In this document: positions 43,414 to 52,870 of the stretch, one piece after another | Layout of the letters: the number at the start of each line of letters is the position of its first letter | How positions within the stretch are numbered: position 1 is the first letter of the stretch | NCBI GenBank assembly: GCA_964584255.1 | Contig: CAZOZM010000003.1 | Span: 108,916 to 172,915, forward strand | Length of the DNA stretch: 64,000 bases | Reading direction: 5' to 3' | Origin: UBA3775 sp964584255 | Lineage (GTDB): Bacteria; Bacillota; Clostridia; Lachnospirales; Lachnospiraceae | Notes under the pieces: model-generated | The model's database searches: none | Told to the model about the DNA's origin: nothing | Seen by the model: only the letters and a program-made list of their open reading frames with translations | Program-made: the position numbers and the translations under genes

Positions 43414-44565
43414 CTACAATCTTTCAAGCGGAACTTCTTCCGCCATCTTTTTATATGCAGCTTCGCTTGGATGGAGGTGGTCTCCACTGTCCATCCCCTG
43501 TCCGAAGCAGGAAACGTCTTTATCATCACGCACAGCTCTGTCGAAATCAATACAACCGTCAAATTCTTCATACTCTCTGAGCCAGTCATTAAACTCATTT
43601 CTTATTTCTTCCCTGAACGGTGCATAAGTTCTCCAGCCGTTTATCGGAAGCAGTGTTCCCGACCACACTTTCATTCCTTTTTTCTTAGCATGTTTCAAAT
43701 ATATTTCCTTCACGCCTTCTTCCAGTTCCCCGGCCGTAGGCATATCCGACCATGGTCTGAATTTATTGACTTCCGTTCCCACCGGATGGATTATGTCATT
43801 TATTCCATGCTGGATTATAACCGTATCTGCACCCGCCGTGTCCGTTTCAAGTGCAAATCTTCTGCTTCCTTTAAGGCCGTAGGCGGCATAAGTTATGTTA
43901 TCATATTCTCTCAAAATCCTCGTTCCGCTTACTGCTCTCCTTATTATTGAGAGATTTGTATATCCTTCTTCATATGCTCTCTTTTTCAGATAATCCGGCC
44001 ATGACTGTGCGGTTATTGAGTCTCCATAGCAGATAATTGCTCTGTTTTCTTCTCTTGTATGTATGTCAACCGTATTAAGGAAATAAAACCAATTTGTTTT
44101 TCTGCTCAGTTTTTCAGGCAGTTCGCTGTACGAAACATGGTTTCCATAGGAATAATACCCTTCCGACATCGGTCCGGATATATATACTCCCGCATTCATC
44201 TGAGTAAAATCTTCAAGATATAAACTTATGCTTATGGTTTGCCCTGCTTCCAAAGCAAAATCTGTTTCATCACTTACAATCTCACATCCCGGTTCTATGC
44301 TTACTGAACTTTTTCCCGAGAAAGTTATTTCTTTTTCGGTTCCGACATCGATTTTGTCCGCTCCGAGACTTACGGCTGCCACAACACGGCTTATCGTAAC
44401 CGTTTCGGTTCCTGTGAGATTTGACAGGTGTATTCTGATTGCATCACCGTCAAATGCCGAAAAAACAGGATATCTCAACGTCAGATTCTTCGAATACATT
44501 GCTTCTTTCTGATTTGTTATTGATGTGGCGTTGCCCCAACATGCCACCCATTTGGTATATGCCAT
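43414..44565 (-). CDS. SGNH/GDSL-family hydrolase
   Basis: Esterase-like protein of 383 residues, no signal peptide. An N-terminal beta-sandwich (about 1-165) is followed by the SGNH domain: block I IICYGDSITAQSWPDYL near 178, block III QHGINDII near 250, and block V GDHLHPSEAAYKKMAE near 360 with the catalytic Asp and His. Probable role is deacetylation of carbohydrates or glycans. ATG with AGAGG upstream. Lies after the efp terminator and may need its own promoter, which I do not see. Confidence 0.85.
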   Translation of the reverse strand: MAYTKWVACWGNATSITNQKEAMYSKNLTLRYPVFSAFDGDAIRIHLSNLTGTETVTISRVVAAVSLGADKIDVGTEKEITFSGKSSVSIEPGCEIVSDETDFALEAGQTISISLYLEDFTQMNAGVYISGPMSEGYYSYGNHVSYSELPEKLSRKTNWFYFLNTVDIHTREENRAIICYGDSITAQSWPDYLKKRAYEEGYTNLSIIRRAVSGTRILREYDNITYAAYGLKGSRRFALETDTAGADTVIIQHGINDIIHPVGTEVNKFRPWSDMPTAGELEEGVKEIYLKHAKKKGMKVWSGTLLPINGWRTYAPFREEIRNEFNDWLREYEEFDGCIDFDRAVRDDKDVSCFGQGMDSGDHLHPSEAAYKKMAEEVPLERL

Positions 44566-44594
44566 CTCATTCCTCTTTCCAGATATTTTTACCT

Positions 44595-44635
44595 AAAAAA
44601 TCCCGGTCACATCCTCTTCTGAAAATGTGCCGGGA
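44595..44635 (-). terminator. Intrinsic terminator after efp
   Basis: Minus-strand stem (44625-44635 with 44601-44612, one bulged base) rich in G-C, then TTTTTT at 44595-44600. Confidence 0.8.
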
Positions 44636-44658
44636 CTTTTTCCGGTTATGATAAAACC

Positions 44659-45216
44659 TTATACTCTCTTAAGATATTCACCTGTTCTTGTGTCAATCTG
44701 GATTACTTCACCCTGATTTACAAAAAGAGGTACGTTAACCTGAGCACCTGTCTCTACGATAGCCGGCTTTGTAGCACCTGTTGCAGTGTCACCCTTAAAA
44801 CCTGGTTCTGTATCGATAATCTCAAGTTCTACAAATAATGGTGGCTCTACTGAGAAAATCTGTCCCGCATGAGACATCATCTTAACCATTTCATTTTCCT
44901 TTACGAACTTAAGAGCATCACCAATCTGATCCTGTGTAAGGGCAATCTGGTCAAATGTTTCTGTGTTCATGAAGTTGTAGAAATCGCCATCATTGTAAAG
45001 ATACTGCATTTCTGTTCTTTCAATATGTGCCTGTGGGAATTTTTCAGTTGGTCTGAAAGTCTTTTCAACCACACCACCGTTTTTAATATCCTTTAACTTT
45101 GTTCTAACGAAAGCTGCGCCTTTTCCCGGTTTAACATGCTGGAACTCAAGAACCTGTACAACCTGTCCTTCAATTTCCAATGTAACACCATTTCTAAAAT
45201 CGCCTGCTGATACCAT
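44659..45216 (-). CDS. efp: Elongation factor P
   Basis: Ribosome factor that relieves stalling at polyproline. Three-domain protein of 185 residues, standard length. Seen: N-terminal SAGDFRNGVTLEIEGQVVQV, the tip loop HVKPGKGAAFVRTKL near 28-42 with the Lys that is modified in many bacteria, and C-terminal IDTRTGEYLKRV. GGAGGAA precedes the ATG. Downstream of the pepP/aldo-keto reductase genes and closed by an intrinsic terminator; aroQ-pepP-efp order is common in Clostridia. Confidence 0.96.
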   Translation of the reverse strand: MVSAGDFRNGVTLEIEGQVVQVLEFQHVKPGKGAAFVRTKLKDIKNGGVVEKTFRPTEKFPQAHIERTEMQYLYNDGDFYNFMNTETFDQIALTQDQIGDALKFVKENEMVKMMSHAGQIFSVEPPLFVELEIIDTEPGFKGDTATGATKPAIVETGAQVNVPLFVNQGEVIQIDTRTGEYLKRV

Positions 45217-45312
45217 ATGGAATTCCTCCTTGTATTTACATCCAATATTTAATGCAAAGTATTTTCCTTATTTTACCCCAGTTGTAAGCATTTTTCAACT
45301 GTTTTTTGCTCT

Positions 45313-46452
45313 TTATTGTTCAAAATGCTCTGCTACCTTCTTAAGTTCATCAATAATATGAAGGTGCTGTGGGCAAACGCCTTCACACTGTCCGCACTCT
45401 ATACATTCTGATGCCTTGCCGAATTCCTTCGTAAGTCTGCCATAATATTCACCCTGTGGAGTCCAGCCTTTTTCCGGTACCTCCTGCTTGTCAAGGTTAT
45501 AAAGAGAGAAATACTTAGGAATGTTTATATTCATCGGACATCCGTCAGTACAGTATGAACATCCGGTACATGGTATTGCGACATTATTGTTGATTATGTC
45601 AACAGCCTTAAATACAAGCTTCTTCTCTTCTTCCGTAAGAGGTTCAAATTCCTGCATGTATCCCGTGTTGTCCAAAAGCTGTTCCATGTTGCTCATTCCA
45701 CTGAGTACCATACATACATTTGGAAGTCCTGCCGCAAATCTTATTGCCCATGAAGGCACGGACATTTCCGGTCTTTTCGACTTAAAGAGCATACTTACGG
45801 TCTCCGGCACATTTGCCAGTGTTCCACCCTTTACCGGTTCCATTACAATTACCGGTTTATCATGTTTCTCTGCCGTCTCATAGCACTTTCTTGACTGTAT
45901 TCCGTCATTCTCCCAATCGAGATAGTTTATCTGAAGCTGTACAAATTCCATTTCCGGATGTTCCGTAAGAACTTTGTCAAGGAAATCTGCCTTGTCATGG
46001 AAAGAAAATCCGATATGCTTTACGAGTCCCTGCTTTTTCTTTTCAATCAGCCAGTTGAAGCAGTCGTACTTCTTATAGATTTCGTAATGGTCCACTCCGA
46101 CATCATGTATAAGATAATAGTCAAAGTATCCTGCGCCTGTCTTTTCAAGCTGCTCATTAAAAATTCTGTCTCTGTCTTCAAAAGAATTAATAAATCCCGC
46201 ATGAAGCTTTGTTGCCAGAGTAAATTCATCTCTTTTGTGTCTGCTTACCAGACAGTCTTTAGTGGCATTCTCACTTTTGAAATTACAATACATCCATGCC
46301 GTATCAAAATAAGTGAAACCCCTTGCAATAAACTCATCCACCATTTTGCATGTAAGTTCTTTGTCAATGCTTCCTCCGTCATCCGGATTTAAAAGCGGAA
46401 GTCTCATAAGACCGAATCCAAGTTTTTTGCTTCCTTCAAATACGTTATTCAT
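45313..46452 (-). CDS. Aldo/keto reductase with C-terminal ferredoxin-type Fe-S domain
   Basis: Oxidoreductase with an aldo/keto reductase barrel (LGFGLMRLPLL, YFDTAWMYCN, ATKLHAGFI, YYLIHDVGVDHY, HIGFSFHDKADFLD) followed from about residue 290 by 4Fe-4S-binding cysteines: CTGCSYCTDGCP near 300 and CIECGQCEGVCP near 350. This architecture is common in anaerobic Firmicutes; physiological substrate is unknown. The ATG at 46452 with AAAGGGG is preferred to 15 codons earlier; 379 residues. Between pepP and efp on the same strand. Confidence 0.9.
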   Translation of the reverse strand: MNNVFEGSKKLGFGLMRLPLLNPDDGGSIDKELTCKMVDEFIARGFTYFDTAWMYCNFKSENATKDCLVSRHKRDEFTLATKLHAGFINSFEDRDRIFNEQLEKTGAGYFDYYLIHDVGVDHYEIYKKYDCFNWLIEKKKQGLVKHIGFSFHDKADFLDKVLTEHPEMEFVQLQINYLDWENDGIQSRKCYETAEKHDKPVIVMEPVKGGTLANVPETVSMLFKSKRPEMSVPSWAIRFAAGLPNVCMVLSGMSNMEQLLDNTGYMQEFEPLTEEEKKLVFKAVDIINNNVAIPCTGCSYCTDGCPMNINIPKYFSLYNLDKQEVPEKGWTPQGEYYGRLTKEFGKASECIECGQCEGVCPQHLHIIDELKKVAEHFEQ

Positions 46453-46534
46453 TTTTTCCCCTTTCATACAAACCCTTTTTATTTTATACACAGGCAATTT
46501 TTAGCCCGTGTCCTTTATACCCTTTTATTTCTGC

Positions 46535-47602
46535 TTATAAAGGCAGTTCCAACAGTTCCTTTGGCGAATGTGCCAGGTTTCTGCACCCTTTTTCGGTAAT
46601 TACAACCATATCTTCTATTCTTACGCCGCCAAATCCGTCAATGTAGATTCCCGGTTCAACCGTCATAATCATCCCCGGTTTCAGAACACTTTCATCCCGC
46701 TTATTGCATGCCGGATTCTCGTGAATGAACAGTCCTACACTGTGTCCGAGTCCGTGACCGAAATTTTCTCCGTATCCTGCTTCCGTAATTATATTTCTCG
46801 CGAGCGCATCCATTTCCCTGCACACTTTACCGGCTGAAATCTCACTGCATACCGCAAGCTGCGCCTTTAGAACAGTATCGTAGACTTCCCTCTGTCTGTC
46901 ACTTGCTTTTCCGAGAACCACAGTTCGTGTCATGTCTGAACAATATCCTTTGTAAGTACATCCAAAGTCAAGTGTAAGAAAATCTCCCGGCATAAGTTTT
47001 CTTTCCGACGGCATTGCATGTGGTATCGCGGAATTGGGACCGCTTGCAGCTATCGTATCGAATGAAAGCTTTTCCGCTCCATTGCATTTCATTATGTATT
47101 CCAGCTTTGCCGCTATCTCAAGCTCACTTACGCCCGGCTGTATGAATTTCAGAATTTCCCAAAATCCTACATCTCCGATTCGCTCTGCCTCTGAAAGATA
47201 TTCAATTTCCTCAGCCGTTTTTATTTCTCTGAGTGAATTAATCTCCTCATCAATCGGTTCAAGCGATGCCGTTATCGTTCTCTTGTAGGAAAGATAGTCT
47301 CTGTAACTGAGTTCTCCTGATTCAAATGCCAGAGACGACACTCCATCAAGTCTCGAAAGCCTCTCTATTGCTCCCGGATATCCTATGCCGGCAATGTCAT
47401 ATATTTCAAATTCTTTTGCTTCTTCTTTTGCCTGCAGCAGAAATCTGAAATCCGTAAGCAGCACCTTCCTTAACGGACTGATGTAGAGTACCGCAGTATC
47501 ATTTGTAAATCCCGATATGTAGCGGATGTTGTAAATATTGTGAACGACCAGCGCATCTGCTCTGTTGCTCACAAGTTCAAGTGCCCTGTCTGCTCTCGTC
47601 AT
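46535..47602 (-). CDS. pepP: M24-family aminopeptidase P (Xaa-Pro peptidase)
   Basis: Cytoplasmic metallopeptidase that removes the residue before proline. N-terminal creatinase-like domain (about 1-120) and C-terminal pita-bread domain with metal ligands: LTLDFGCTYKGYCSDMTRTV near 207-226 (two Asp), GHGLGHSVGLFIHE near 280-293 (His), MTVEPGIYI near 314 (Glu) and GVRIEDMVV near 328 (Glu). Length 355 residues is usual. Its ATG directly abuts the aroQ stop (TAAATG). Confidence 0.94.
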   Translation of the reverse strand: MTRADRALELVSNRADALVVHNIYNIRYISGFTNDTAVLYISPLRKVLLTDFRFLLQAKEEAKEFEIYDIAGIGYPGAIERLSRLDGVSSLAFESGELSYRDYLSYKRTITASLEPIDEEINSLREIKTAEEIEYLSEAERIGDVGFWEILKFIQPGVSELEIAAKLEYIMKCNGAEKLSFDTIAASGPNSAIPHAMPSERKLMPGDFLTLDFGCTYKGYCSDMTRTVVLGKASDRQREVYDTVLKAQLAVCSEISAGKVCREMDALARNIITEAGYGENFGHGLGHSVGLFIHENPACNKRDESVLKPGMIMTVEPGIYIDGFGGVRIEDMVVITEKGCRNLAHSPKELLELPL

Positions 47603-48031
47603 TTATGCCTCCAGAATCATGTCTATCGCCTTGATGTAACCCTGCAAACCTTCTCCAACCACCTGACCGTCACATGCCGGCAGGGTAACGCTTATGTGTC
47701 TGAAAGCTTCCCTTTCATTTACATTGGAGATATGTATTTCTATTTTTTTCATGCTCACACTTGCAAGCGCATCATGTATTGCGTAGCTGTAATGCGTATA
47801 TGCTCCGGGATTTATCACTATACCGTCAACCTTATCGAAGTAAGCCTGCTGAATTCTGTCTATTACGGCTCCTTCGTGATTGCTCTGATACGTTTCAAGT
47901 TCAAACCCTTTTTCCTTTGCATAATCCTCCAGCATTCCGATTAAGAAAGCATAATCCTGTTTTCCATATATTCCGGGTTCTCTTATGCCAAGAAAATTCA
48001 GATTTGGTCCATTAATTACAAGTATTTTCAT
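47603..48031 (-). CDS. aroQ: Type II 3-dehydroquinate dehydratase
   Basis: Third step of the shikimate pathway. Seen: ILVINGPNLNFLGIREPGIYG with the catalytic Arg and Tyr, QSNHEGAVID near 52, INPGAYTHYSYAIHDAL near 75-91, and IEIHISNVNEREAFRH near 100. The frame opens 13 codons earlier, within the upstream gene, but ATG at 48031 with GGGAGG 4 bases ahead fits the family; 142 residues, typical. Together with the YqeG-AroK fusion upstream it provides two steps of the pathway; aroE and tyrA lie nearby. Confidence 0.95.
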   Translation of the reverse strand: MKILVINGPNLNFLGIREPGIYGKQDYAFLIGMLEDYAKEKGFELETYQSNHEGAVIDRIQQAYFDKVDGIVINPGAYTHYSYAIHDALASVSMKKIEIHISNVNEREAFRHISVTLPACDGQVVGEGLQGYIKAIDMILEA

Positions 48032-48060
48032 TTTACCTCCCGCCATGTGTTCATGCTGTT

Positions 48061-49098
48061 TCAGAAACACATAAGTTCTATTTCCTTTACAACTTCGTCT
48101 ACGGTTTTTCCGTCCGTATAAACTGTAAAATCAGAGCTTTCCGTATAAGCCGGCTCCCTCTGTTTCATCATGTTCGTTATGGCTTCCTCTTTATCCGGTC
48201 TCTGTAAAAGCGGTCTTGTCGTGTCGCCTTCAAGTCTCTTTATTACCGTTTCCGGTGATGTTTTCAGATAGACGACAATTCCGAGTTTCCTAAGCAGCAC
48301 CCTGTTTTCAGAGCGAAGCGGCATTCCGCCACCCGTGGAAATAACCATCCTTTTTCCGTCATTGCAGAGTCCCTTTAATGCGGAGGTTTCGGCATCCCTA
48401 AAACTTTTTTCTCCGTTTACGGCAAACATCTCGGCAATGGACATTCCTGCCTTTGCCTCTATAAACGAATCCGTATCAAGATAAATACATTTGAGCCTCT
48501 TTTCCAATGCTCTTCCTATTGTTGATTTACCGCTTCCCATAAATCCGATAAGAATTATATTCTTCTTTTCATTTAATTTTTTATTGCGGCGGTGGTATGC
48601 CGCAAGAAACGGTTTTTCAAGTCTTCTTTTTAAAACTATCTGTATTTCTTCGTATTTGTCAATAGGCTTAACAAGTATGGACTTAATGCCGGTACGGTTT
48701 GCTCCGTAAACATCGGTAAAAAGCTGGTCTCCTATGAAACAGGTGTTTTTTTCATCCGTTCCCATGAGTTCCATTGCTTTGATGTAGTTTTTCCTTGATG
48801 GTTTGTCAGCCTTGAATACGTAATGGATTTTGTCCATACATACACCGCCTGCCGCCAATCCGTCGTAGAATCTTTTTACACGAGGTTCCTTATTGTTTGA
48901 GATAAAGCATACCGAATATCCCATCTTTGCAAGCTTATCAAAAAGCTTTACCGCTTCCCCGTTTGCATCTGCACCATGCATTACAAGTGTATTATCTATA
49001 TCATATATCAGTCCCCTTATTCCTTTTGAATACATTCTTCCGTAGTCAATATCATAACTGGAAACTGCCAATTCCGTCGGATAAAACTTTTCAAACAT
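48061..49098 (-). CDS. Fusion of YqeG-family HAD phosphatase and shikimate kinase
   Basis: Residues 1-170 are a YqeG-type HAD-IIIA phosphatase: GLIYDIDNTLVMHG near 30 (DxDxT), CFISNN near 69, and GDQLFTDVYGANRTGI near 123-138. Residues 180-345 are shikimate kinase (AroK): phosphate loop ILIGFMGSGKSTIGRAL near 182-198, YLDTDSFIEAKAGMSIAEMF (shikimate-binding DxD), STGGGMPLR near 255, and RPLLQR near 290. YqeG and AroK are usually separate; YqeG is often near aroE in Firmicutes. The fusion would make phosphatase and kinase a single chain; whether YqeG acts on a pathway metabolite is unknown. Confidence 0.9.
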   Translation of the reverse strand: MFEKFYPTELAVSSYDIDYGRMYSKGIRGLIYDIDNTLVMHGADANGEAVKLFDKLAKMGYSVCFISNNKEPRVKRFYDGLAAGGVCMDKIHYVFKADKPSRKNYIKAMELMGTDEKNTCFIGDQLFTDVYGANRTGIKSILVKPIDKYEEIQIVLKRRLEKPFLAAYHRRNKKLNEKKNIILIGFMGSGKSTIGRALEKRLKCIYLDTDSFIEAKAGMSIAEMFAVNGEKSFRDAETSALKGLCNDGKRMVISTGGGMPLRSENRVLLRKLGIVVYLKTSPETVIKRLEGDTTRPLLQRPDKEEAITNMMKQREPAYTESSDFTVYTDGKTVDEVVKEIELMCF

Positions 49099-49185
49099 CT
49101 GATTTCCTCCCTAGAAAAATCTGCTTAAAGTTTTTATTCAGTGTCTGTGCGGGCTCTTTCATCAGAGCCTTGTCACTCAACGATA

Positions 49186-49214
49186 ATAATACAATACAAA
49201 GCATTTGATGTAAA
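49186..49214 (-). promoter_or_regulatory. Promoter of the YqeG-AroK operon
   Basis: Minus-strand TTTACA (49209-49214) and TATTAT (49186-49191), 17 bp apart, followed by a leader with a 6-bp GGCTCT/AGAGCC hairpin. Confidence 0.55.
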
Positions 49215-49236
49215 CAAGGTGAAAATTAAATTTTCC

Positions 49237-49273
49237 AAAAATTTTAGGGGATGATTTTCATCATCCCCTAAAA
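49237..49273 (-). terminator. Strong intrinsic terminator after the EF-G paralogue
   Basis: Minus-strand 14-bp perfect stem (49260-49273 with 49242-49255), GAAA tetraloop, followed by T residues at 49237-49241. Confidence 0.85.
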
Positions 49274-49278
49274 AACAA

Positions 49279-51363
49279 TTAATTATCAGTTTCTTTTGCA
49301 GCTTCTTCAATAACATGTGCCTGAACGTCACTTGGTGCAGGTTCATATCTGTCAAAGCTGTATGAGTAATCGCCGAAGCCTCCGGTCATGGAACGGAGAT
49401 CCGTTGAATAACCGTAGAGTGAAGCAACAGGAATATCCGCTACAATTTCCTGTTTTCCGTTTGGAAGCGGATTCATTCCGAGAACACGTCCTCTCTTCTT
49501 AGACAAATCACCCATTATGTCTCCCGTGTATGCATCAGGAATAACTACCTTAAGTGATGCAATCGGCTCAAGGAGAATAGGTGTGGCATCCATGATTCCC
49601 TGTTTAAATGCTTTGATTGCAGCAAGTTTAAATGCCATTTCGTTTGAGTCAACCGGATGGTATGAACCGTCCACAAGAGTTGCTTTTATTCCGACAACCG
49701 GATAACCTGCAAGAGGTCCTTTAAGAACGGATTCCGCAATACCTTTTTCAACTGCCGGATGGAAGTTTCTAGGAACAGAGCCTCCTACAATCTTCTCTTC
49801 GAATACATATGGTTTTTCAAGATCACCGCTTGGTTCAAATACCATAACAACGTCACCGAACTGACCTGCGCCACCGGACTGTTTCTTGTGTCTTCCCTGA
49901 ACCTGAACCGTCTTTCTGATTGTTTCACGGTAAGGAACTCTAGGTTTCTCAACTGCAATTTCAACCTTATATCTTGAAAGGAGCTTGCTCTTGATTATTT
50001 CTATCTGCTGGTCACCGATTCCGTAAAGCAGAGTCTGTCTGTTTGCCGTATCATTTACAAGTTTTACCGTAAGGTCTTCTTCCATTATCTTTGCAAGTGC
50101 CTGGCTTACCTTATCATCATCGCCCTTATTCACGGTCGTGTAACGGACATATGTATAAGGTGTCGATATCTTTGCAGGTACATATTCTATTGGATTTGCC
50201 TTTGTGGAAAGCGTATCTCCCGTTGATGTATTTGAAAGTTTTCCGATTGCGCCTATGTCCCCGGCGTAAAGCTCTTTTACTTCAATCTGTTCCTTTCCCC
50301 TCAATACATAAAGTCTCGAAAGTTTTTCCTCCGTTTCTTTGTTTGTATTGTAGATTACATCATCACTTCTGAGTACACCGGAGCACACTTTTATAAGTGA
50401 GAATTTCCCGATAAACGGATCTGCAATCGTCTTAAATACCTTAGCGGAAAAATCCTTGTTGGCGTCGTAATCCGCCATAAAGGTCGTTCCTGTTTTTCTG
50501 CTCATGCCTGTTATGACGCATTTGTTTGGTGATGGGAAGTACTTATCTATTGTCTGCATGAGTGCATGACAGCCTCTGCCCATAAGACCTGAACCGCAAA
50601 GAACCGGAACCATGTCGCCGGAAGACACACTCGTTCTTATTGCCGTTTCAAGTTCTACTTCCGTGAATTCCTCACCTTCAAAATACTTCTCCATAAGCTC
50701 TTCACTTGTTTCCGCAACTGCTTCTATAAGTGAGGTTCTGTACTGGTTTGTATATTCCATCGAATAATCAGGGATTTCTCCATCTTCATATTCTCCGATT
50801 TTATTTGTAAATCTTCGGCCTGCCATCTTCACGACGTTTACAAAGCCGACAAACTTTTCATTTTCTCTGATAGGGGTATGGAATGGTGCTATTCTGTTTC
50901 CGTATTTTTCTTTGAGTTCTTCAAGAACTTTTCTGAAGGAAGCATTGTCATCATCCATATCCGTTACGAAAAAGATTCTTGGAAGTTTGTATCTCTCACA
51001 AATTTCCCAAGCCTTAATTGTTCCTACTTCAATTCCGGCTCTCGCTGAAATTACTATAACTGCCGCATCCGCTGCCGAAACAGCCTCTTCAACTTCTCCG
51101 ACAAAATCAAAATAGCCCGGTGTATCAAGAAAATTAATTTTTGTATCTTTCCAAACAACCGGCACAACCGATGTGCTGATTGAAAACTTTCTCTTTACTT
51201 CCTCTTTATCAAAATCACTTATTGTGCTTCCGTCTTCTACTTTTCCCATTCTGTCCGTTATTCCGGTTGTATATGCCATTGCCTCAACAAGTGTCGTCTT
51301 GCCGCAACCTCCATGTCCCAATATAACTACATTTCTGATTGCTTCATACTTATACGTTTGCAT
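49279..51363 (-). CDS. EF-G-like translational GTPase (paralogue)
   Basis: A 694-residue five-domain EF-G homologue. G1 is GHGGCGKT at 16-23, G3 DTPG at 80-83, and domain IV-V motifs are present (GSVPRNFHPAVEKGIAES, PIASLKVVIPDAYTGDIMGD, RGRVLGMN). The G4 base-recognition motif, NKMD in EF-G, reads TDMD at 134-137, so guanine recognition is altered. It resembles the EF-G-like paralogues of Clostridia rather than the housekeeping fusA, which is normally next to rpsL/rpsG, absent here. Its promoter (51416-51444) is divergent from tyrA. Role unproven; ribosome protection or stress translation is possible. Confidence 0.85.
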   Translation of the reverse strand: MQTYKYEAIRNVVILGHGGCGKTTLVEAMAYTTGITDRMGKVEDGSTISDFDKEEVKRKFSISTSVVPVVWKDTKINFLDTPGYFDFVGEVEEAVSAADAAVIVISARAGIEVGTIKAWEICERYKLPRIFFVTDMDDDNASFRKVLEELKEKYGNRIAPFHTPIRENEKFVGFVNVVKMAGRRFTNKIGEYEDGEIPDYSMEYTNQYRTSLIEAVAETSEELMEKYFEGEEFTEVELETAIRTSVSSGDMVPVLCGSGLMGRGCHALMQTIDKYFPSPNKCVITGMSRKTGTTFMADYDANKDFSAKVFKTIADPFIGKFSLIKVCSGVLRSDDVIYNTNKETEEKLSRLYVLRGKEQIEVKELYAGDIGAIGKLSNTSTGDTLSTKANPIEYVPAKISTPYTYVRYTTVNKGDDDKVSQALAKIMEEDLTVKLVNDTANRQTLLYGIGDQQIEIIKSKLLSRYKVEIAVEKPRVPYRETIRKTVQVQGRHKKQSGGAGQFGDVVMVFEPSGDLEKPYVFEEKIVGGSVPRNFHPAVEKGIAESVLKGPLAGYPVVGIKATLVDGSYHPVDSNEMAFKLAAIKAFKQGIMDATPILLEPIASLKVVIPDAYTGDIMGDLSKKRGRVLGMNPLPNGKQEIVADIPVASLYGYSTDLRSMTGGFGDYSYSFDRYEPAPSDVQAHVIEEAAKETDN

Positions 51364-51415
51364 GATGTAAACCTCCGATATTTTTTAGCGCCCCATACGC
51401 TGTAATTATGTGAAT

Positions 51416-51444
51416 ATTATACTATAAACCTGCCAATTCAGCAA
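51416..51444 (-). promoter_or_regulatory. Promoter of the EF-G paralogue
   Basis: Minus-strand TTGCTG (51439-51444) and a consensus TATAAT (51416-51421) with 17 bp spacing. Confidence 0.6.
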
Positions 51445-51572
51445 TACTTTTGTCTATTTTTACTATATTTTTTTCTGACATTTGCAATATTTTCGTCAAA
51501 AGTTCAGCCATTTGACATGTGGCTTGTCAATTCCTCCGAAACATCTTTTTTTAATGTCTGTCTACTTTTTTA

Positions 51573-51602
51573 TTGACATATATAAGCCAAAGATTTTAAA
51601 AT
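51573..51602 (+). promoter_or_regulatory. tyrA promoter
   Basis: TTGACA (51573-51578) and TAAAAT (51597-51602), 18 bp apart. Downstream in the leader a 7-bp hairpin ACCGACA/TGTCGGT (51628-51634 with 51643-51649) may influence expression. Confidence 0.65.
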
Positions 51603-51679
51603 ATACTGGTTTTCAAAAAAGTTTTTTACCGACAGGATAGAGTGTCGGTTTATCAATAAATTACAGAAAGAGGACTGTC

Positions 51680-52792
51680 ATGGTTAAACTGGGTTTTATA
51701 GGCTTTGGACTTATCGGTGCCTCCATAGCCAAGTCATTACATTCAAAAGTTCCGGGAGAATATGATGTAATCGTTTATGATTACCATACGGGTGAAAACA
51801 AATCACTTAAAAAGGCGATTGATGACAATGTTATTTCCGGCATTACAAAAGAGCTTTCCGGATTAACAGGATGCGATGTCATCTGCCTGTGTGCTCCTAC
51901 TTTAAAGAACATAAGTTATCTTGATAAAATCAAAACCTGCTTTGATGCCGCCGGTGCATCCTATCCCATAATTACCGATGTGGGAAGTGTTAAGGGCAAT
52001 ATTGCTTCTGCTGCCGGGGAACTCGGATTGGCCGAAAAGTTCATCGGAGGCCATCCTATGGCAGGCTCGGAAAAAACCGGATATGATAATGCTACCGACC
52101 ATTTACTGGAAAATGCATATTATATCCTGACTCCATCCGAAAAGAATTCCGATTCTGATAAGGAGCTGCTTACAAAACTTGTGGAAAACACCGGAGCCAT
52201 TCCAATCATGCTTGACAGTATGGAACACGACCGTGTTACTGCTGCCATCAGCCATGTTCCGCACATAATTGCTGCCGAACTTGTCAATCTGGTTCAGGAT
52301 TCCGGCGATGATGTTCCGATGATGCGCATGCTTGCAGCCGGAGGTTTTAAGGACATTACAAGAATTGCATCCTCATCTCCGGATATGTGGCAATCCATTT
52401 TCATGTCAAATAAGGATGCCATCCTTGACTGCCTCGAACGTTATCAGGACGCACTTACAAAGGTTGAGGCTGCCGTTTTCTCTGAAAATGCCTCATACAT
52501 ATTTGATACCTTTAAAAGAGCCGGTGAATTCCGTTCATCGATTCCGTCTGCACATGGTCTGTTAAAGCCTGAGTACAGGTTTTATATTGATATCGAAGAC
52601 CGTGTCGGAGCAATTGCCACCGTGGCAACCCAGCTTTTCATACACGGCATATCTTTAAAAAACATAGGTATCGTACACAACCGTGACTATGAACAGGGTG
52701 TCCTGAAAGTTGAATTCTATGATAATGATGCCAAAGAAGCCGCCATCAGTCAATTGTCCGAAAGCGGTTATACCATTTACCGTGCAGACTAA
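51680..52792 (+). CDS. tyrA: Prephenate dehydrogenase with ACT domain
   Basis: NAD-dependent oxidative decarboxylation of prephenate to 4-hydroxyphenylpyruvate, leading to tyrosine. Rossmann motif GFIGFGLIGASIAKSL near residue 5, TDVGSVKGNI near 102, GGHPMAGSEKTGYDNA near 122-137, HDRVTAAISHVPHIIA near 180-195, and a C-terminal ACT domain from about 298 (YRFYIDIEDRVGAIATVATQLF) for feedback by an amino acid. Length 370 residues is normal. AGAGGA precedes the ATG. Transcribed alone, ended by a long bidirectional terminator. Confidence 0.94.
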   Translation: MVKLGFIGFGLIGASIAKSLHSKVPGEYDVIVYDYHTGENKSLKKAIDDNVISGITKELSGLTGCDVICLCAPTLKNISYLDKIKTCFDAAGASYPIITDVGSVKGNIASAAGELGLAEKFIGGHPMAGSEKTGYDNATDHLLENAYYILTPSEKNSDSDKELLTKLVENTGAIPIMLDSMEHDRVTAAISHVPHIIAAELVNLVQDSGDDVPMMRMLAAGGFKDITRIASSSPDMWQSIFMSNKDAILDCLERYQDALTKVEAAVFSENASYIFDTFKRAGEFRSSIPSAHGLLKPEYRFYIDIEDRVGAIATVATQLFIHGISLKNIGIVHNRDYEQGVLKVEFYDNDAKEAAISQLSESGYTIYRAD

Positions 52793-52870
52793 ATATTCAT
52801 ATCTTTGACTCGGTTCAAAAAAGAATCAGCCTTACCGATTATTATGATTTACAGGGAAGAATATCCCATT

